A stretch of 64,000 nucleotides of DNA from contig JAXMDB010000001.1 of the NCBI GenBank assembly GCA_046348995.1, positions 496,001 through 560,000 on the forward strand. The letters run 5' to 3'. The notes beneath the pieces were generated by a model. The model was not told the origin of the DNA, searched no databases, and saw only the letters and a program-made list of their open reading frames with translations. This DNA is from JANNSX01 sp046348995 (GTDB lineage Bacteria > Pseudomonadota > Alphaproteobacteria > Rhizobiales > Hyphomicrobiaceae). Within the stretch, counting starts at the first letter, position 1. Each line of letters starts with the position of its first letter. Positions 47,858 to 56,807 of this stretch are shown here, one piece after another. Position numbers and translations under genes: made by a program.

Positions 47858-50800
47858 ATGGGGTTCGTCATGAATCGTCTGTCTGGGGTCGTGGCCGCGC
47901 TGGTTCTGGCGCTGGTGTGGATCGTGCCGACCATCGCGTCGGCCGACGAGTGGGTGTCGCTCGGCCGGCAAAAGGCCAGTCCTGGCATCGACCGCGACGT
48001 CATCAACCTCAATCGCAATGAGGGGCCCTACACGGCGATCAAGCTCAAGGTCACCAGCAACGTCGTGACGTTGTTCAACGTCAAGGTCGTCTTCAACGAC
48101 GGGACCGAGCAGGCACTCCCGGTCTCGAACCTGACGATCCGCCCCGGCGAGGAGACGGTTCCGCTCGATCTCGCCGGACGGCGTCGCGGCATCACGCGCG
48201 TCGAGTTGCTCTACGGCGGCAATCTCACGGCGCTCCTCAAGCGTCCCGAGATCGAGGTTCTGGCGCTCAAAGTCGCCGAGCGCGACCTGCCACCCCTTGG
48301 GCGCGAGTGGTCGCTACTCGGCCAAGGCACCGTCGATATGGCGCGCGATCGCGACGTCATCCGGGTCGGTGGCGAGCAGGGCCTGTTCAACGGCCTCATC
48401 CTGCGCGTCAAGGGCGGCGACGTGAACCTGCGCGAGCTGCGCGTCATCTACGCTGACGGCGAGGGCGACCTCTACCGCGTGCGACAGCTTCTGCCGGCAG
48501 GCTCGGAGACCGAGGCGATCGATTTGCGCGGCGAGAGTCGTGGCATCCGCCAGGTCGAGCTCGTCTATGACACGGCCCGTCGCGGCCGTGGGCGCGCCAC
48601 GGTCGAGGTCTGGGGCCGCGAGGCACCCGAGCGCGAGCTGCCGCCGCTCGGCCGCGAGTGGTCGCTGCTCGGCCAGCAGCGCGTCGACATGGCGCGCGAT
48701 CGCGACGTCATCCGCGTCGGCCGCGACGACGGCCGCTACAACGCGATCGTCGTTCGGGTCAAAGGCGGGCCGGTCAACCTGCGCAATTTGCGGATCGTGT
48801 ACGGGAACGGCGAGGCGGACGACCTCGGCTTCGATCGTCCGCTGAGTGGCGGCGAGGAAACGCGTCCGATCGACATCAAGGGCCGCTTCCGCTTCATCGA
48901 TCGCATCGAGCTCACCTACGATCGCGAACGGGGCGCGGTGCGGCTGCCTGTCGTCGAGGTGTGGGCGCGCCAGGCGCCGGAGCCGGAGCTGCCGCCGCTC
49001 GGCCGTGAGTGGCAGTCGCTCGGCGAAACGAGTGTCGCCCAAGACAGTGATCGGGCGGAGATCGAGGTCGGGCGCGAGGCTGGCCGCGTCAACGCGATCA
49101 TCTTACGCGCGCGCCGCAACGATGTGCGGCTCCGCGCCCTCACAGTCGTCTACGCCAACGGCGAGGAGCAAGAGCTTGCCGTCGACGGCCCGCTCTATGC
49201 CGGTGAGGAGACCCAGATCGTCGAGCTGAAGGGCCGGCCGCGACCGATCGATCGGATCGAGCTGCGCCTGCGCGCCATGGGTCGAGGCGATCGCCCGGCG
49301 CAGATCGAGGCCTGGGGCCGGCAGGCGCCGGAGCCCGAGCTGCCGCCGCTCGGCCGCGACTGGCAGCTGGTCGGCAAGCCCGCCATCGACGGCGATGCCG
49401 AGCGCATCGTAGTCGAGGCCGATCGTGAGCTCGGCCGTCTCAACGGCCTGTTGCTTCGAGTTCGCCGTGGCGATTTGCGCATGCGCGGCATGACCATCAC
49501 CTACGCCAACGGCGAGGAGGAGCAGGTTGCATTCGACAACCCGATCTACGGTGGCGAGGACTCGACCATCATCGACTTGAAGGGGCGCCCGCGTACCATC
49601 GAGCGCATCGAGCTGAGGATCCGGCCGTCGCTGCGGGAGCGCCGTCGCGCCGAGCTCGAGATCTGGGGCCGCAAGGCGCCCGAGCCCGTGCCGCCACCGC
49701 TGCCGCGCGAATGGCAGCTCGTCGGCAAGCAGGAGCTCGATCCCGGCCGCGATCGCGCGAGCATCGACACGGCGCTCGAGGCCGGCCGATTCAATGCCGT
49801 GCTGATCCGCGTCCGTCGCGACGATCTGAGGCTGCGTGGCCTGACGGTCAGCTACGGCGACGGCGAAACCGAGGACTTCGACATCGACGACACGGTGTTC
49901 GCCGGCGACGAGGGTGTGACGATCGAGATCAAGGGCCGTCCGCGCTTCATCGAGCGGGTCGATCTCAAATACCGGTCGGGCGCGCGGGGCGGACCCCGCC
50001 GGCCCGAGGTCGAGATCTGGGCGCGTCAGGCGCCCGAGCGCGAGCTGCCGCCGCTCGGCCGCGAGTGGCAGCTCCTCGGCAAGCAGACCGTCGATCTCGG
50101 CCGTGACCGGCAGATCGTCGACGTCGGTGACGACGGCGGGCGCATGAGCGCGCTCGTGCTCCGGGCGCGCCGTGACGACATTCGCCTGCGCCGCCTTAAG
50201 CTCGTCTACGCCAACGGCGAGGAGGAGGAGGTGCCCGTCGACTCCGTCGTCTACGCCGGCGAGGAGACGAGCGTCATCGAGCTCAAAGGCCGTCCGCGCT
50301 TCATCCAGTCGATCGAGGTGGTGACGCGCGCGCTCGGCCGTAGCGGCCGGCGTGCGGAGCTCGAGATCTGGGGCCGCATCGCCCCCGAGCCGACGCCGCC
50401 CCCGCTGCCGAAGGAGTGGTCGCTGCTCGGCAAGCAGACGTTCGATCCGGGCGACGAGACGGGCTCGGTCGAGATCGGCGCCGAGGATCGCCGCTACGAC
50501 GGTCTCATCGTGCGCGTTCGCCGGAGCGACCTGCGCGCCACCGGCCTGCAAATCGTCTACGGCAATGGCGAGCGTGACGAGGTCGATCTCAACGAGGCGA
50601 TCCTCGCCGGCGAGGACAGCCCGATCATCGAGCTGAAAGGCCGGCCGCGCCTCATCGACCGGATCGAGATCACCTATCGATCGGGCGGGCGCCGCGTACG
50701 TCCCTCTGAGGTCGAGATCTGGGGGCGGGCGTCGCGTGAGCCCGAGCTGCCGCGGCTCGATCAGAGCTGGGTGCTGCTCGACAAGAACCGCGTCGACATG

Positions 50801-51427
50801 GGCCGCGACCGCGACGTCTTCGAGGTCAACGCGATCGGCGGCCGGATCGATCAGCTGCTGATCCGGGCGCGCGGCAACGATATCGATCTGAGGCGCGCCA
50901 AGCTCATCTATCAGTCGGGCGAGACCGAGGAGATCGACATCGGCCAGCGGCTCTACGCCGGAGAGCAGACGACGCCGGTGCAACTCAAGGGCCGCGCCCG
51001 CTTCGTGCAGGCGGTCGAGATGAGCTATCGCGCGGTCGATCGCTCGGGCCGGCCGGCCGAGGTCGAGCTGTGGGGGCACGTCGCCAAGGACGAGCCGTTC
51101 GGCGAAGGCTGGCGCAAGGTCGACGCACTCCCGGTCGACCGGCGCGGCGACAAGGTCGTCTACGAGCTGTCGCGGCGTGACGGCCGGGTCCGTGCCGTCG
51201 GCGTCCGCGCCAACGGCGGCAGCGTGCACCTGACCGGGATCGCCATGATGTACGGCAACGGCGACAAGGACGCCAAGCCGCTCGACGACCGGTTGCGGCC
51301 GGACGGTACGACGCGGCCGATCGACGTCACCGGCTTCCGCCGGGCCTTCGAGCGCATCGAGGTCTACTACGAGCGCTCGCCCTCGATCGACAGCCGCACG
51401 CAACTCGAGCTGTGGGTGAGGGAGTGA
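47858..51427 (+). CDS. Exported protein of ten tandem ~117-residue repeats, function unknown (1189 aa)
   Basis: A signal peptide (residues 1-29, ending IASA) is followed by ten copies of a beta-rich domain that fill the whole protein. Each copy runs: EWxLLGxxxVD, a DRDVI-like acidic step, GRxNAIxLRVxxxDxxLRxLxVxYxNGE, a YAGEET-like turn, IELKGRPRFIxRIEL, ending VEIWGRxAPExELPPLG, which links to the next copy. Copies 2-9 are most alike; copies 1 and 10 are divergent caps. The pattern recalls the DUF2541 (YaaI-like) family of small periplasmic proteins, but that link is from memory of the pattern and unproven. It could be a periplasmic or surface scaffold. The ATG at 47858 is preferred; 47870 is possible. 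Confidence 0.85.
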   Translation: MGFVMNRLSGVVAALVLALVWIVPTIASADEWVSLGRQKASPGIDRDVINLNRNEGPYTAIKLKVTSNVVTLFNVKVVFNDGTEQALPVSNLTIRPGEETVPLDLAGRRRGITRVELLYGGNLTALLKRPEIEVLALKVAERDLPPLGREWSLLGQGTVDMARDRDVIRVGGEQGLFNGLILRVKGGDVNLRELRVIYADGEGDLYRVRQLLPAGSETEAIDLRGESRGIRQVELVYDTARRGRGRATVEVWGREAPERELPPLGREWSLLGQQRVDMARDRDVIRVGRDDGRYNAIVVRVKGGPVNLRNLRIVYGNGEADDLGFDRPLSGGEETRPIDIKGRFRFIDRIELTYDRERGAVRLPVVEVWARQAPEPELPPLGREWQSLGETSVAQDSDRAEIEVGREAGRVNAIILRARRNDVRLRALTVVYANGEEQELAVDGPLYAGEETQIVELKGRPRPIDRIELRLRAMGRGDRPAQIEAWGRQAPEPELPPLGRDWQLVGKPAIDGDAERIVVEADRELGRLNGLLLRVRRGDLRMRGMTITYANGEEEQVAFDNPIYGGEDSTIIDLKGRPRTIERIELRIRPSLRERRRAELEIWGRKAPEPVPPPLPREWQLVGKQELDPGRDRASIDTALEAGRFNAVLIRVRRDDLRLRGLTVSYGDGETEDFDIDDTVFAGDEGVTIEIKGRPRFIERVDLKYRSGARGGPRRPEVEIWARQAPERELPPLGREWQLLGKQTVDLGRDRQIVDVGDDGGRMSALVLRARRDDIRLRRLKLVYANGEEEEVPVDSVVYAGEETSVIELKGRPRFIQSIEVVTRALGRSGRRAELEIWGRIAPEPTPPPLPKEWSLLGKQTFDPGDETGSVEIGAEDRRYDGLIVRVRRSDLRATGLQIVYGNGERDEVDLNEAILAGEDSPIIELKGRPRLIDRIEITYRSGGRRVRPSEVEIWGRASREPELPRLDQSWVLLDKNRVDMGRDRDVFEVNAIGGRIDQLLIRARGNDIDLRRAKLIYQSGETEEIDIGQRLYAGEQTTPVQLKGRARFVQAVEMSYRAVDRSGRPAEVELWGHVAKDEPFGEGWRKVDALPVDRRGDKVVYELSRRDGRVRAVGVRANGGSVHLTGIAMMYGNGDKDAKPLDDRLRPDGTTRPIDVTGFRRAFERIEVYYERSPSIDSRTQLELWVRE

Positions 51428-51451
51428 CGCGGACGCAGCGCGTTGGAGCTC

Positions 51452-51484
51452 GAAAGCCCCATCCTCGGACGGGCCTTTCCTTTT
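51452..51484 (+). terminator. Rho-independent terminator of the tandem-repeat protein gene
   Basis: A GC-rich stem (GAAAGCCCC pairing with GGGCCTTTC, small bulge) followed by CTTTT begins 25 nt after the stop at 51427. The T-run is on the plus strand only, so it mainly serves the upstream gene. Confidence 0.55.
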
Positions 51485-51495
51485 GTCGTGGCCGG

Positions 51496-53232
51496 CTACT
51501 TGTCGGATTTCGCCTGGATCGAGAGGCGGTAGCTGCCGGTGGCGCCGGTTCCACCGCCTTGATAGCTGAACACCTTGTTGATCGACATCGTCTTGCCCTG
51601 GATATCGAGCGGCATCTGGACGATCTCGCCCTGGAAAGCGCGCTGCATGAGGAACCGCGCATCTTTGTAGGGCAGGACGTAGATCACTGGTGTCGGCGCG
51701 AGGAGAAAGGGCGAGATTACGATGTTGACGACCCTCGATTTGACGTCGATGTCGGTGCGGGCCGGGCCGAGCCTCAAGTCGACGGTCTTCTTGTCGTAGG
51801 CGAGCTCGCCGTCGATGGCGATGAAGAAGCTGTTTGGCAAAAGGGCGCCGGCGACCGACCCCTCGTCGTAGTCGGCGAGCGTCGTTGCGAGCTTGGCGCC
51901 TTCGTCGAACGGCGGAAAGACGATCTTGGCGGCCACCAGCGTGCCCTTGGGGCCATCGACGCCGAGCGCATCCTCCCAGGTCTTGAAGCTGTGGGCGTAG
52001 CCCTCGATGCGCCCTTTGATACCGACCCGGTCGCCCTTCGCCTGCTTGTCGTGATGAAAGGTGATGCGTCCGGTTATCTTGAAGTCGTAGGTCCACCAGG
52101 TCTCGCCGTTCTTGGCCCTGAACTCGGCGGACATGGTGCCTTCGATCGGGCCGGTGAAGACCTGGCAGAACGAGCCCATGATCTTGTCGGCGGCGACGCC
52201 TAGCCCGTCATAGACGACGCTGAAGGCATCGTTCGCCTTGAGCCTCTTCTCGACGAGCGAGTCGATCTGCTTGATGCCTTCCGAAAGGGCGAACGTGCCC
52301 GCGTCGCCGACGTTCGCCTTCTTGGCCTTGTTGCTCGCAGCGATGGCGATGAACTCCTTGCCGAAGCCGACGAAGACGTCGTAGAGGCCCTTCTCGGCGA
52401 AGTTCATCATGAAGGAGACGAACTGCAGGCCCTCCTTGACAACCTCGAGATCGTCGCAAGAGGTTCGCACGCTGTTGATCTTGTTCAGGTGCTCGGCGCT
52501 CGATTTGGTGATCTCGCGGGCCCGTACGAAGCTGCGCATGACGCGGCGGCGGCCCTGCCTGTAGCGCTCGAGCCCTTCCGGATCGAGCGACTTCTGCGCG
52601 ATCTTGCCGTCGGCGAGCACCGGCGGCAGCGGGGGGAACCGGCCGAGCTTGGCGATGGCATCCGAGACCTTCTTCAACTCCGCGACCAACTCTTCCTTCT
52701 CGGGTGAGGGCGGCAGCGACGAGATCGCTCCTTCGATCGCATGCGTAAGGTTCTCGCCGGCATCGATGAGCTCGTTGGGCGCATCGTCTTTGGACAGGTC
52801 ACCATCGATCGATTCGATGTAGACGTCGAAGTGCGATTGCTGTCGGCCTCTGCCGTCAGGAGCGGTCGCCGTCACGAGGTAGCGACCCGGGGCTTTCGTT
52901 TCCTTGAAGGTCTGGGTGAAGTTGCCCCCGGCATCGATCTTGGCGGTGAGGGTTACGGGCTTGAGCGTCTCTGCGACCTCGGCCGGCGGCTCGACGAGAA
53001 TCGTGACCTCGGCTCCCTCCGTGCCGCCCGTTCGGCCTTTGATCGTCACGGCATCCTCGAGCATGACGATATCGGGATCGGTCGCGAGAGTAATCGGCAG
53101 TGGCGGTGTCTCCTCGGCGGCCTCGCTGCCGGTGGCTTGCGGGGGAGCGGTCTCCTCGGCCGGCGCTGGTGGGGCGAGCGCCGCCAAAAGGGCGAAGGCA
53201 GCAAGCAGGCGCGTGAGAGGAGGCCGGTGCAT
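51496..53232 (-). CDS. Exported protein of unknown function with N-terminal Ig-like domain (578 aa)
   Basis: The start MHRPPLTRLLAAFALLAAL at 53232 has GGAG at good spacing and gives a clean signal peptide ending APAEE; the ATG at 53253 is also in frame. Residues about 40-140 look like a bacterial Ig/carboxypeptidase-regulatory fold (IVMLEDAVTIKGRTGGTEGA, GRYLVTATAPDGRGRQ). Residues 150-400 are helical, and the C-terminal third is beta-rich (MSAEFRAKNGETWWTYDFKI; KKTVDLRLGPARTDIDVKS). It converges on the tandem-repeat gene; both are exported and unknown. Family not recognised. Confidence 0.8.
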   Translation of the reverse strand: MHRPPLTRLLAAFALLAALAPPAPAEETAPPQATGSEAAEETPPLPITLATDPDIVMLEDAVTIKGRTGGTEGAEVTILVEPPAEVAETLKPVTLTAKIDAGGNFTQTFKETKAPGRYLVTATAPDGRGRQQSHFDVYIESIDGDLSKDDAPNELIDAGENLTHAIEGAISSLPPSPEKEELVAELKKVSDAIAKLGRFPPLPPVLADGKIAQKSLDPEGLERYRQGRRRVMRSFVRAREITKSSAEHLNKINSVRTSCDDLEVVKEGLQFVSFMMNFAEKGLYDVFVGFGKEFIAIAASNKAKKANVGDAGTFALSEGIKQIDSLVEKRLKANDAFSVVYDGLGVAADKIMGSFCQVFTGPIEGTMSAEFRAKNGETWWTYDFKITGRITFHHDKQAKGDRVGIKGRIEGYAHSFKTWEDALGVDGPKGTLVAAKIVFPPFDEGAKLATTLADYDEGSVAGALLPNSFFIAIDGELAYDKKTVDLRLGPARTDIDVKSRVVNIVISPFLLAPTPVIYVLPYKDARFLMQRAFQGEIVQMPLDIQGKTMSINKVFSYQGGGTGATGSYRLSIQAKSDK

Positions 53233-53437
53233 GATCGTCACTCCGATACCCATGGATAGGACGTAGTCGCCGCACTTATGCCATGCGCGCCCTGACTCGT
53301 CATCGGCTCGGGAATGTCTCGTTTAACGCATCCTGGGCGGCTGGGCATCGCCGGCGCTTGTCGAACCCATAACGAGACGCCGATTGACCTCCTCCGGTGG
53401 GCACGGCAACTCTTCCTCGGACAAGGGAGGCTTCGCG

Positions 53438-54049
53438 ATGATCAAGGCCTATGGCTTCAGCCGGTCGGGGAACTGCTGGAAGGTGCGCACGGTCCTCGAG
53501 CTGACGGGCACGCCGTTCACTTGGGTCGAGGTGAACACCAATGCGGGGGAGACGCGAACGCCCGAGTATCTGGCGCTCAATCCCAACGGCAAGGCGCCGA
53601 TCGCCGTTCTCGATGGCGGCGAGGTCATCACGGAATCGGACGCGATCCTCCTGCATTTCGCGGAAGGGACGCGCTATCTGCCCGCGCCGGGCCTCGCCCG
53701 CACCCGCGTGCTCGAGTGGCTGTTCTTCGAGCAGTACAGCCACGAGCCCTACATCGCGGTGGCTCGCAACTGGATCACCTATCTCAAGGCGAAGGACAAA
53801 TATGCGGACCGGCTGCCGGAGATCTGGGAGCGCGGCTACAAGGCGCTCGATGTCATGGAGCGACGGCTCGCCGTCCACGAGTTCCTGACCGATGCGGGGT
53901 TCACGGTCGCCGACATCGCGCTGTTCGCCTACACGCACATGGCGGACGAGGGGGAGTTCGACCTCACCGGCTATCCGGGCATCCGGACGTGGTTCAAGCG
54001 CGTCGCGGCCGTGCCGGGGCTGAAGCCCATCCGCCCCGTGCCGGTCTGA
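53438..54049 (+). CDS. Glutathione S-transferase family protein (203 aa)
   Basis: Thioredoxin-like N-terminal domain (MIKAYGFSRSGNCWKVRTVL, then GKAPIAVLDGGEVITESDAI with the glutathione-binding ES pair) and helical C-terminal domain (LTDAGFTVADIALFAYTHMAD). The start at 53438 follows GGGAGG and is canonical; upstream codons in the frame are not. Likely cytosolic. Substrate unknown. Confidence 0.93.
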   Translation: MIKAYGFSRSGNCWKVRTVLELTGTPFTWVEVNTNAGETRTPEYLALNPNGKAPIAVLDGGEVITESDAILLHFAEGTRYLPAPGLARTRVLEWLFFEQYSHEPYIAVARNWITYLKAKDKYADRLPEIWERGYKALDVMERRLAVHEFLTDAGFTVADIALFAYTHMADEGEFDLTGYPGIRTWFKRVAAVPGLKPIRPVPV

Positions 54050-54123
54050 CCGGCGCCGCTGCCATTGCCTATTCCACCGCTCCGGCCTATCGCTAGCCCC
54101 TAGTGACGCCTGGAGGATAAGGG

Positions 54124-55173
54124 ATGCGCCTGAAGCGACTGATCAGCATGGTGGAAGCCCATTGCGAGGGCGACACGGGCCGCATCGTGACGGGTGGGTT
54201 GCCAACGATCCCCGGCGACAATCCGGCCGAGAAGATGCGTCACCTGAACGAGGTCGACGACAGCTTGCGCCGCTTTCTCGTCTTCGAGCCGCGCGGCCTC
54301 GCCAATATGTCGACCAACATCCTGCTCCCCAAGACGCGCCCCGAGGCCGACGCCGCCTTCATGATCCTGCAGGCCGACAAAGCGCACGCGATGTCGGGCT
54401 CGAACTCGATCAGCCTGGTGACCGTGCTGACGGAAACCGGTATGGTCGAGATGAAGGAGCCGGAGACGCTCGTCACCCTCGAGACGCCGGCGGGCCTCGT
54501 CCGGGCGACGGCCACCTGCCGCAACGGCAAGTGCGAGAAGGTTCGGCTCGACATGACGCCGGCCTTCGTCGAGGCGCTCGACGTCAAGGTCGATGTGCCC
54601 GGCATCGGCCCGGTCAATGTCGACATCGCCTATGGCGGCTGCTTCTACGCGCTCGTCGATGTTCGTCAGCTCGGCATGCGCATCACGCGCGAGAACGCCC
54701 GTAAGCTCGTCGATGTCGGCATGGGGGTGCTGCGCATCATCAATTCGACGCGCGAGATCGTGCATCCGGAAATCCCGGAGATCCGCGGCCTCTCCTACAC
54801 GATGCTGCTCGACTGGTCGGACGACGGCCACCCGGTCGGCGCGACCGTGCTGCCGCCCGGCCGCATGGATCGCTCCCCCTGTGGCACCGGCAATGCGGCG
54901 CGCATGGCGATGCGGGCGGCGCGCGGCGAGGTGAAGGCCGGCTACAAGGTCGAGGCGCGCTCGATCATCGGCTCGAAGTTTGACGTCGAGTATGTGGGCG
55001 ACACGACGGTCGGAAACCGCCCGGCGGTGCTGACCCGCGTCAGCGGGCGGAGCTGGATCTACGGCCTGCATCAGATCGGCATCGACCCGACCGACCCGTT
55101 CCCGGAAGGGTTCGTGCTCACCGACACCTGGGGCGAAGCCCTCGATCTCTTGTCGTCCACCAAAGCGCAATAG
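54124..55173 (+). CDS. Proline racemase superfamily, probable 4-hydroxyproline 2-epimerase (349 aa)
   Basis: Two-base epimerase fold. The second catalytic residue is Cys253 in DRSPCGTGNAARMA. The first, normally Cys in an MCGHG motif, is Ser91 in AMSGSNS, so this is a Ser/Cys-type member. The superfamily contains proline racemase, hydroxyproline epimerase and trans-3-hydroxyproline dehydratase; the last has Thr at the second site and is excluded. Hydroxyproline epimerase is the likeliest function, not proven. No other hydroxyproline catabolic genes adjoin. It precedes the metallo-beta-lactamase-fold gene by 11 nt. Confidence 0.88.
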   Translation: MRLKRLISMVEAHCEGDTGRIVTGGLPTIPGDNPAEKMRHLNEVDDSLRRFLVFEPRGLANMSTNILLPKTRPEADAAFMILQADKAHAMSGSNSISLVTVLTETGMVEMKEPETLVTLETPAGLVRATATCRNGKCEKVRLDMTPAFVEALDVKVDVPGIGPVNVDIAYGGCFYALVDVRQLGMRITRENARKLVDVGMGVLRIINSTREIVHPEIPEIRGLSYTMLLDWSDDGHPVGATVLPPGRMDRSPCGTGNAARMAMRAARGEVKAGYKVEARSIIGSKFDVEYVGDTTVGNRPAVLTRVSGRSWIYGLHQIGIDPTDPFPEGFVLTDTWGEALDLLSSTKAQ

Positions 55174-55184
55174 GATCGTCCGCT

Positions 55185-56156
55185 ATGCGCAAGCTCTCCC
55201 GGCGCGATGTCGTCCTCGGCGCGGCCGCAGGCGCTCTCGTTATGGGCGTGCCGCAGCGCTTCGCGTTTCTCGCGCCCGATGCGGCCAGAGCCGCCGTCGT
55301 CCTCGATCAGGGCTTCCACAAGTTCCAGGTCGGCGACATCACGATGACGGCGCTCTATGACGGCGTCTGGGAGAAGCCGCACGATCCGGCCTTCATCGCC
55401 AATGCGAGCGTTCTCGACACGACGAAGGCGCTGAAAGCGGCCGGCTATTCGGGCGAGAACGTGCCGATCCCGTTCTCGGCGATGGCGGCCGAGATCGCAG
55501 GCAAGCGCGTGCTGTTCGATGCGGGTACCGGCGGCCAGCTTGCACCGACGGCGGGGCTCATGCGGTCGAAATCGCTCGCCGCGGCCGGCATCGATCCGGC
55601 CAAGGTCGATATGATCTGCATCACGCACTACCATCCGGATCATATTTTCGGGCTCATGGAAAAGGATACGAACGCACCGCTGTTTCCCAATGCCGAGATC
55701 ATCGTCTCGGCCACCGAGCACGCGTTCTGGACGGACGAGAGCACGGTGGGCAAATTGCCCGAGAGCCAGCGCGGCTTGGCGCAACGCATCCAGGCGACGT
55801 TCGGCACGTGGAATACCGTGCGTCAGATCGAGGGCGAGGCAGAGGTGCTGCCGGGGGTGACGACGATGCCGACCTACGGGCATACGCCGGGTCACACGTC
55901 CTATCACATCACGTCGGCCGATCGGCAGCTCTTCGTCTTGGGTGATGTCTCGAACATGCCGGCGCTGTTTCTGCGCCATCCAGGCTGGCATGCGATCTTC
56001 GACGCCGATCCTGAGCAGGCCGAGAAGGTCCGCCGCTCCACCATGGATCGCGCGATTGCCGAGAACGCGATGATCGCGGGTTACCACTATCCGTTCCCGG
56101 CCGCCGGCATGGTGAGCAAAGACGGCGACGGCTATGCGTTCGTGCCCGTGGTGTGA
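55185..56156 (+). CDS. Tat-exported metallo-beta-lactamase-fold hydrolase (323 aa)
   Basis: The N-terminus MRKLSRRDVVLGAAAGALVM is a twin-arginine signal. The metal site is THYHPDHIFG (His148, His150, Asp152, His153), with further ligands in GHTPGHTSYH, LGDVSN and GYHYPF. Such proteins hydrolyse lactones, thioesters or other esters; the substrate is unknown. It lies 11 nt after the epimerase gene and may share its transcript. Confidence 0.9.
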   Translation: MRKLSRRDVVLGAAAGALVMGVPQRFAFLAPDAARAAVVLDQGFHKFQVGDITMTALYDGVWEKPHDPAFIANASVLDTTKALKAAGYSGENVPIPFSAMAAEIAGKRVLFDAGTGGQLAPTAGLMRSKSLAAAGIDPAKVDMICITHYHPDHIFGLMEKDTNAPLFPNAEIIVSATEHAFWTDESTVGKLPESQRGLAQRIQATFGTWNTVRQIEGEAEVLPGVTTMPTYGHTPGHTSYHITSADRQLFVLGDVSNMPALFLRHPGWHAIFDADPEQAEKVRRSTMDRAIAENAMIAGYHYPFPAAGMVSKDGDGYAFVPVV

Positions 56157-56176
56157 GCGGGCGGCGCTGCGCGGCG

Positions 56177-56375
56177 CAAGACGCTTGCGCACTTGCGCCC
56201 TACGGTTATCGGAGACGCGTAGGGCGCAATAGCCCGTTCGGGCGTATTGCGCCGCGCCACCCGCTCGGTCGTGATCACGGCTCGGCTCGAGGGCGGCGTT
56301 GCACGGCGCAATACGCTGCGCACTTGCGCCCTACGGTTTTCGGAGACGCGTAGGGCGCAATGGCGCCGCGCCCTA
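56177..56375. repeat. Two adjacent GTAGGGCGCAA palindromic repeats
   Basis: Two copies of a TTGCGCCCTACG ... CGTAGGGCGCAA hairpin lie at 56193-56229 and 56324-56360, about 131 bp apart, flanked by GGCGCAAGACGC- and GCGTATTGCGCC-type outer arms. The same unit forms the four-copy array at 60488. The right end (CCCTAC, 56371-56376) includes the stop codon of the NUDIX gene. Confidence 0.85.
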
Positions 56376-56807
56376 CGATCGGACTCGCGTTTGAGTCTTC
56401 TGCACCGCCAACGCATCCGCGATCATCTGCTTGTGATCGAAGGCGATCGGGAGGGATTGCCAATCGGCGATCCATTCGGCGTGCGCGGCGTCGTCACCGC
56501 CTGCCGGAGTGCCGCCCGGCAATGTCGTCGTGTAGGTCACCGAGACCGTCGGCCCGCGCGGATCGCGGCCGGGGGCGGAGTAGACGCCGACGAGCGTGAG
56601 CACGCCATCGGCCGTCAATCCCGTCTCCTCGAGAAGCTCGCGCCGGCAGCCGTCCTCGACCGTTTCGCCCAGCTCGATGAAGCCGCCTGGCAGCGCCCAC
56701 TGCCCTTGGAACGGCGGCCGGCCGCGCTTGATCAGCAGCACGCGGCCATGGGGGTCGACGGCGACGCAATCGGCACTGACGGGCGGCGTCTTCGGGACGC
56801 CGCTCAT
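56373..56807 (-). CDS. NUDIX hydrolase (144 aa)
   Basis: Hydrolyses a nucleoside diphosphate linked to another group. The NUDIX box GGFIELGETVEDGCRRELLE followed by ETGL is complete. The N-terminal VSADCVAVDPHGRVLLIKRG and LPGG resemble ADP-ribose pyrophosphatase-type members. Its ATG overlaps the stop of the upstream oxidoreductase gene by 4 nt (ATGA). The TAG stop lies inside a palindromic repeat, so the C-terminus may have been altered by the repeat. Confidence 0.92.
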   Translation of the reverse strand: MSGVPKTPPVSADCVAVDPHGRVLLIKRGRPPFQGQWALPGGFIELGETVEDGCRRELLEETGLTADGVLTLVGVYSAPGRDPRGPTVSVTYTTTLPGGTPAGGDDAAHAEWIADWQSLPIAFDHKQMIADALAVQKTQTRVRS

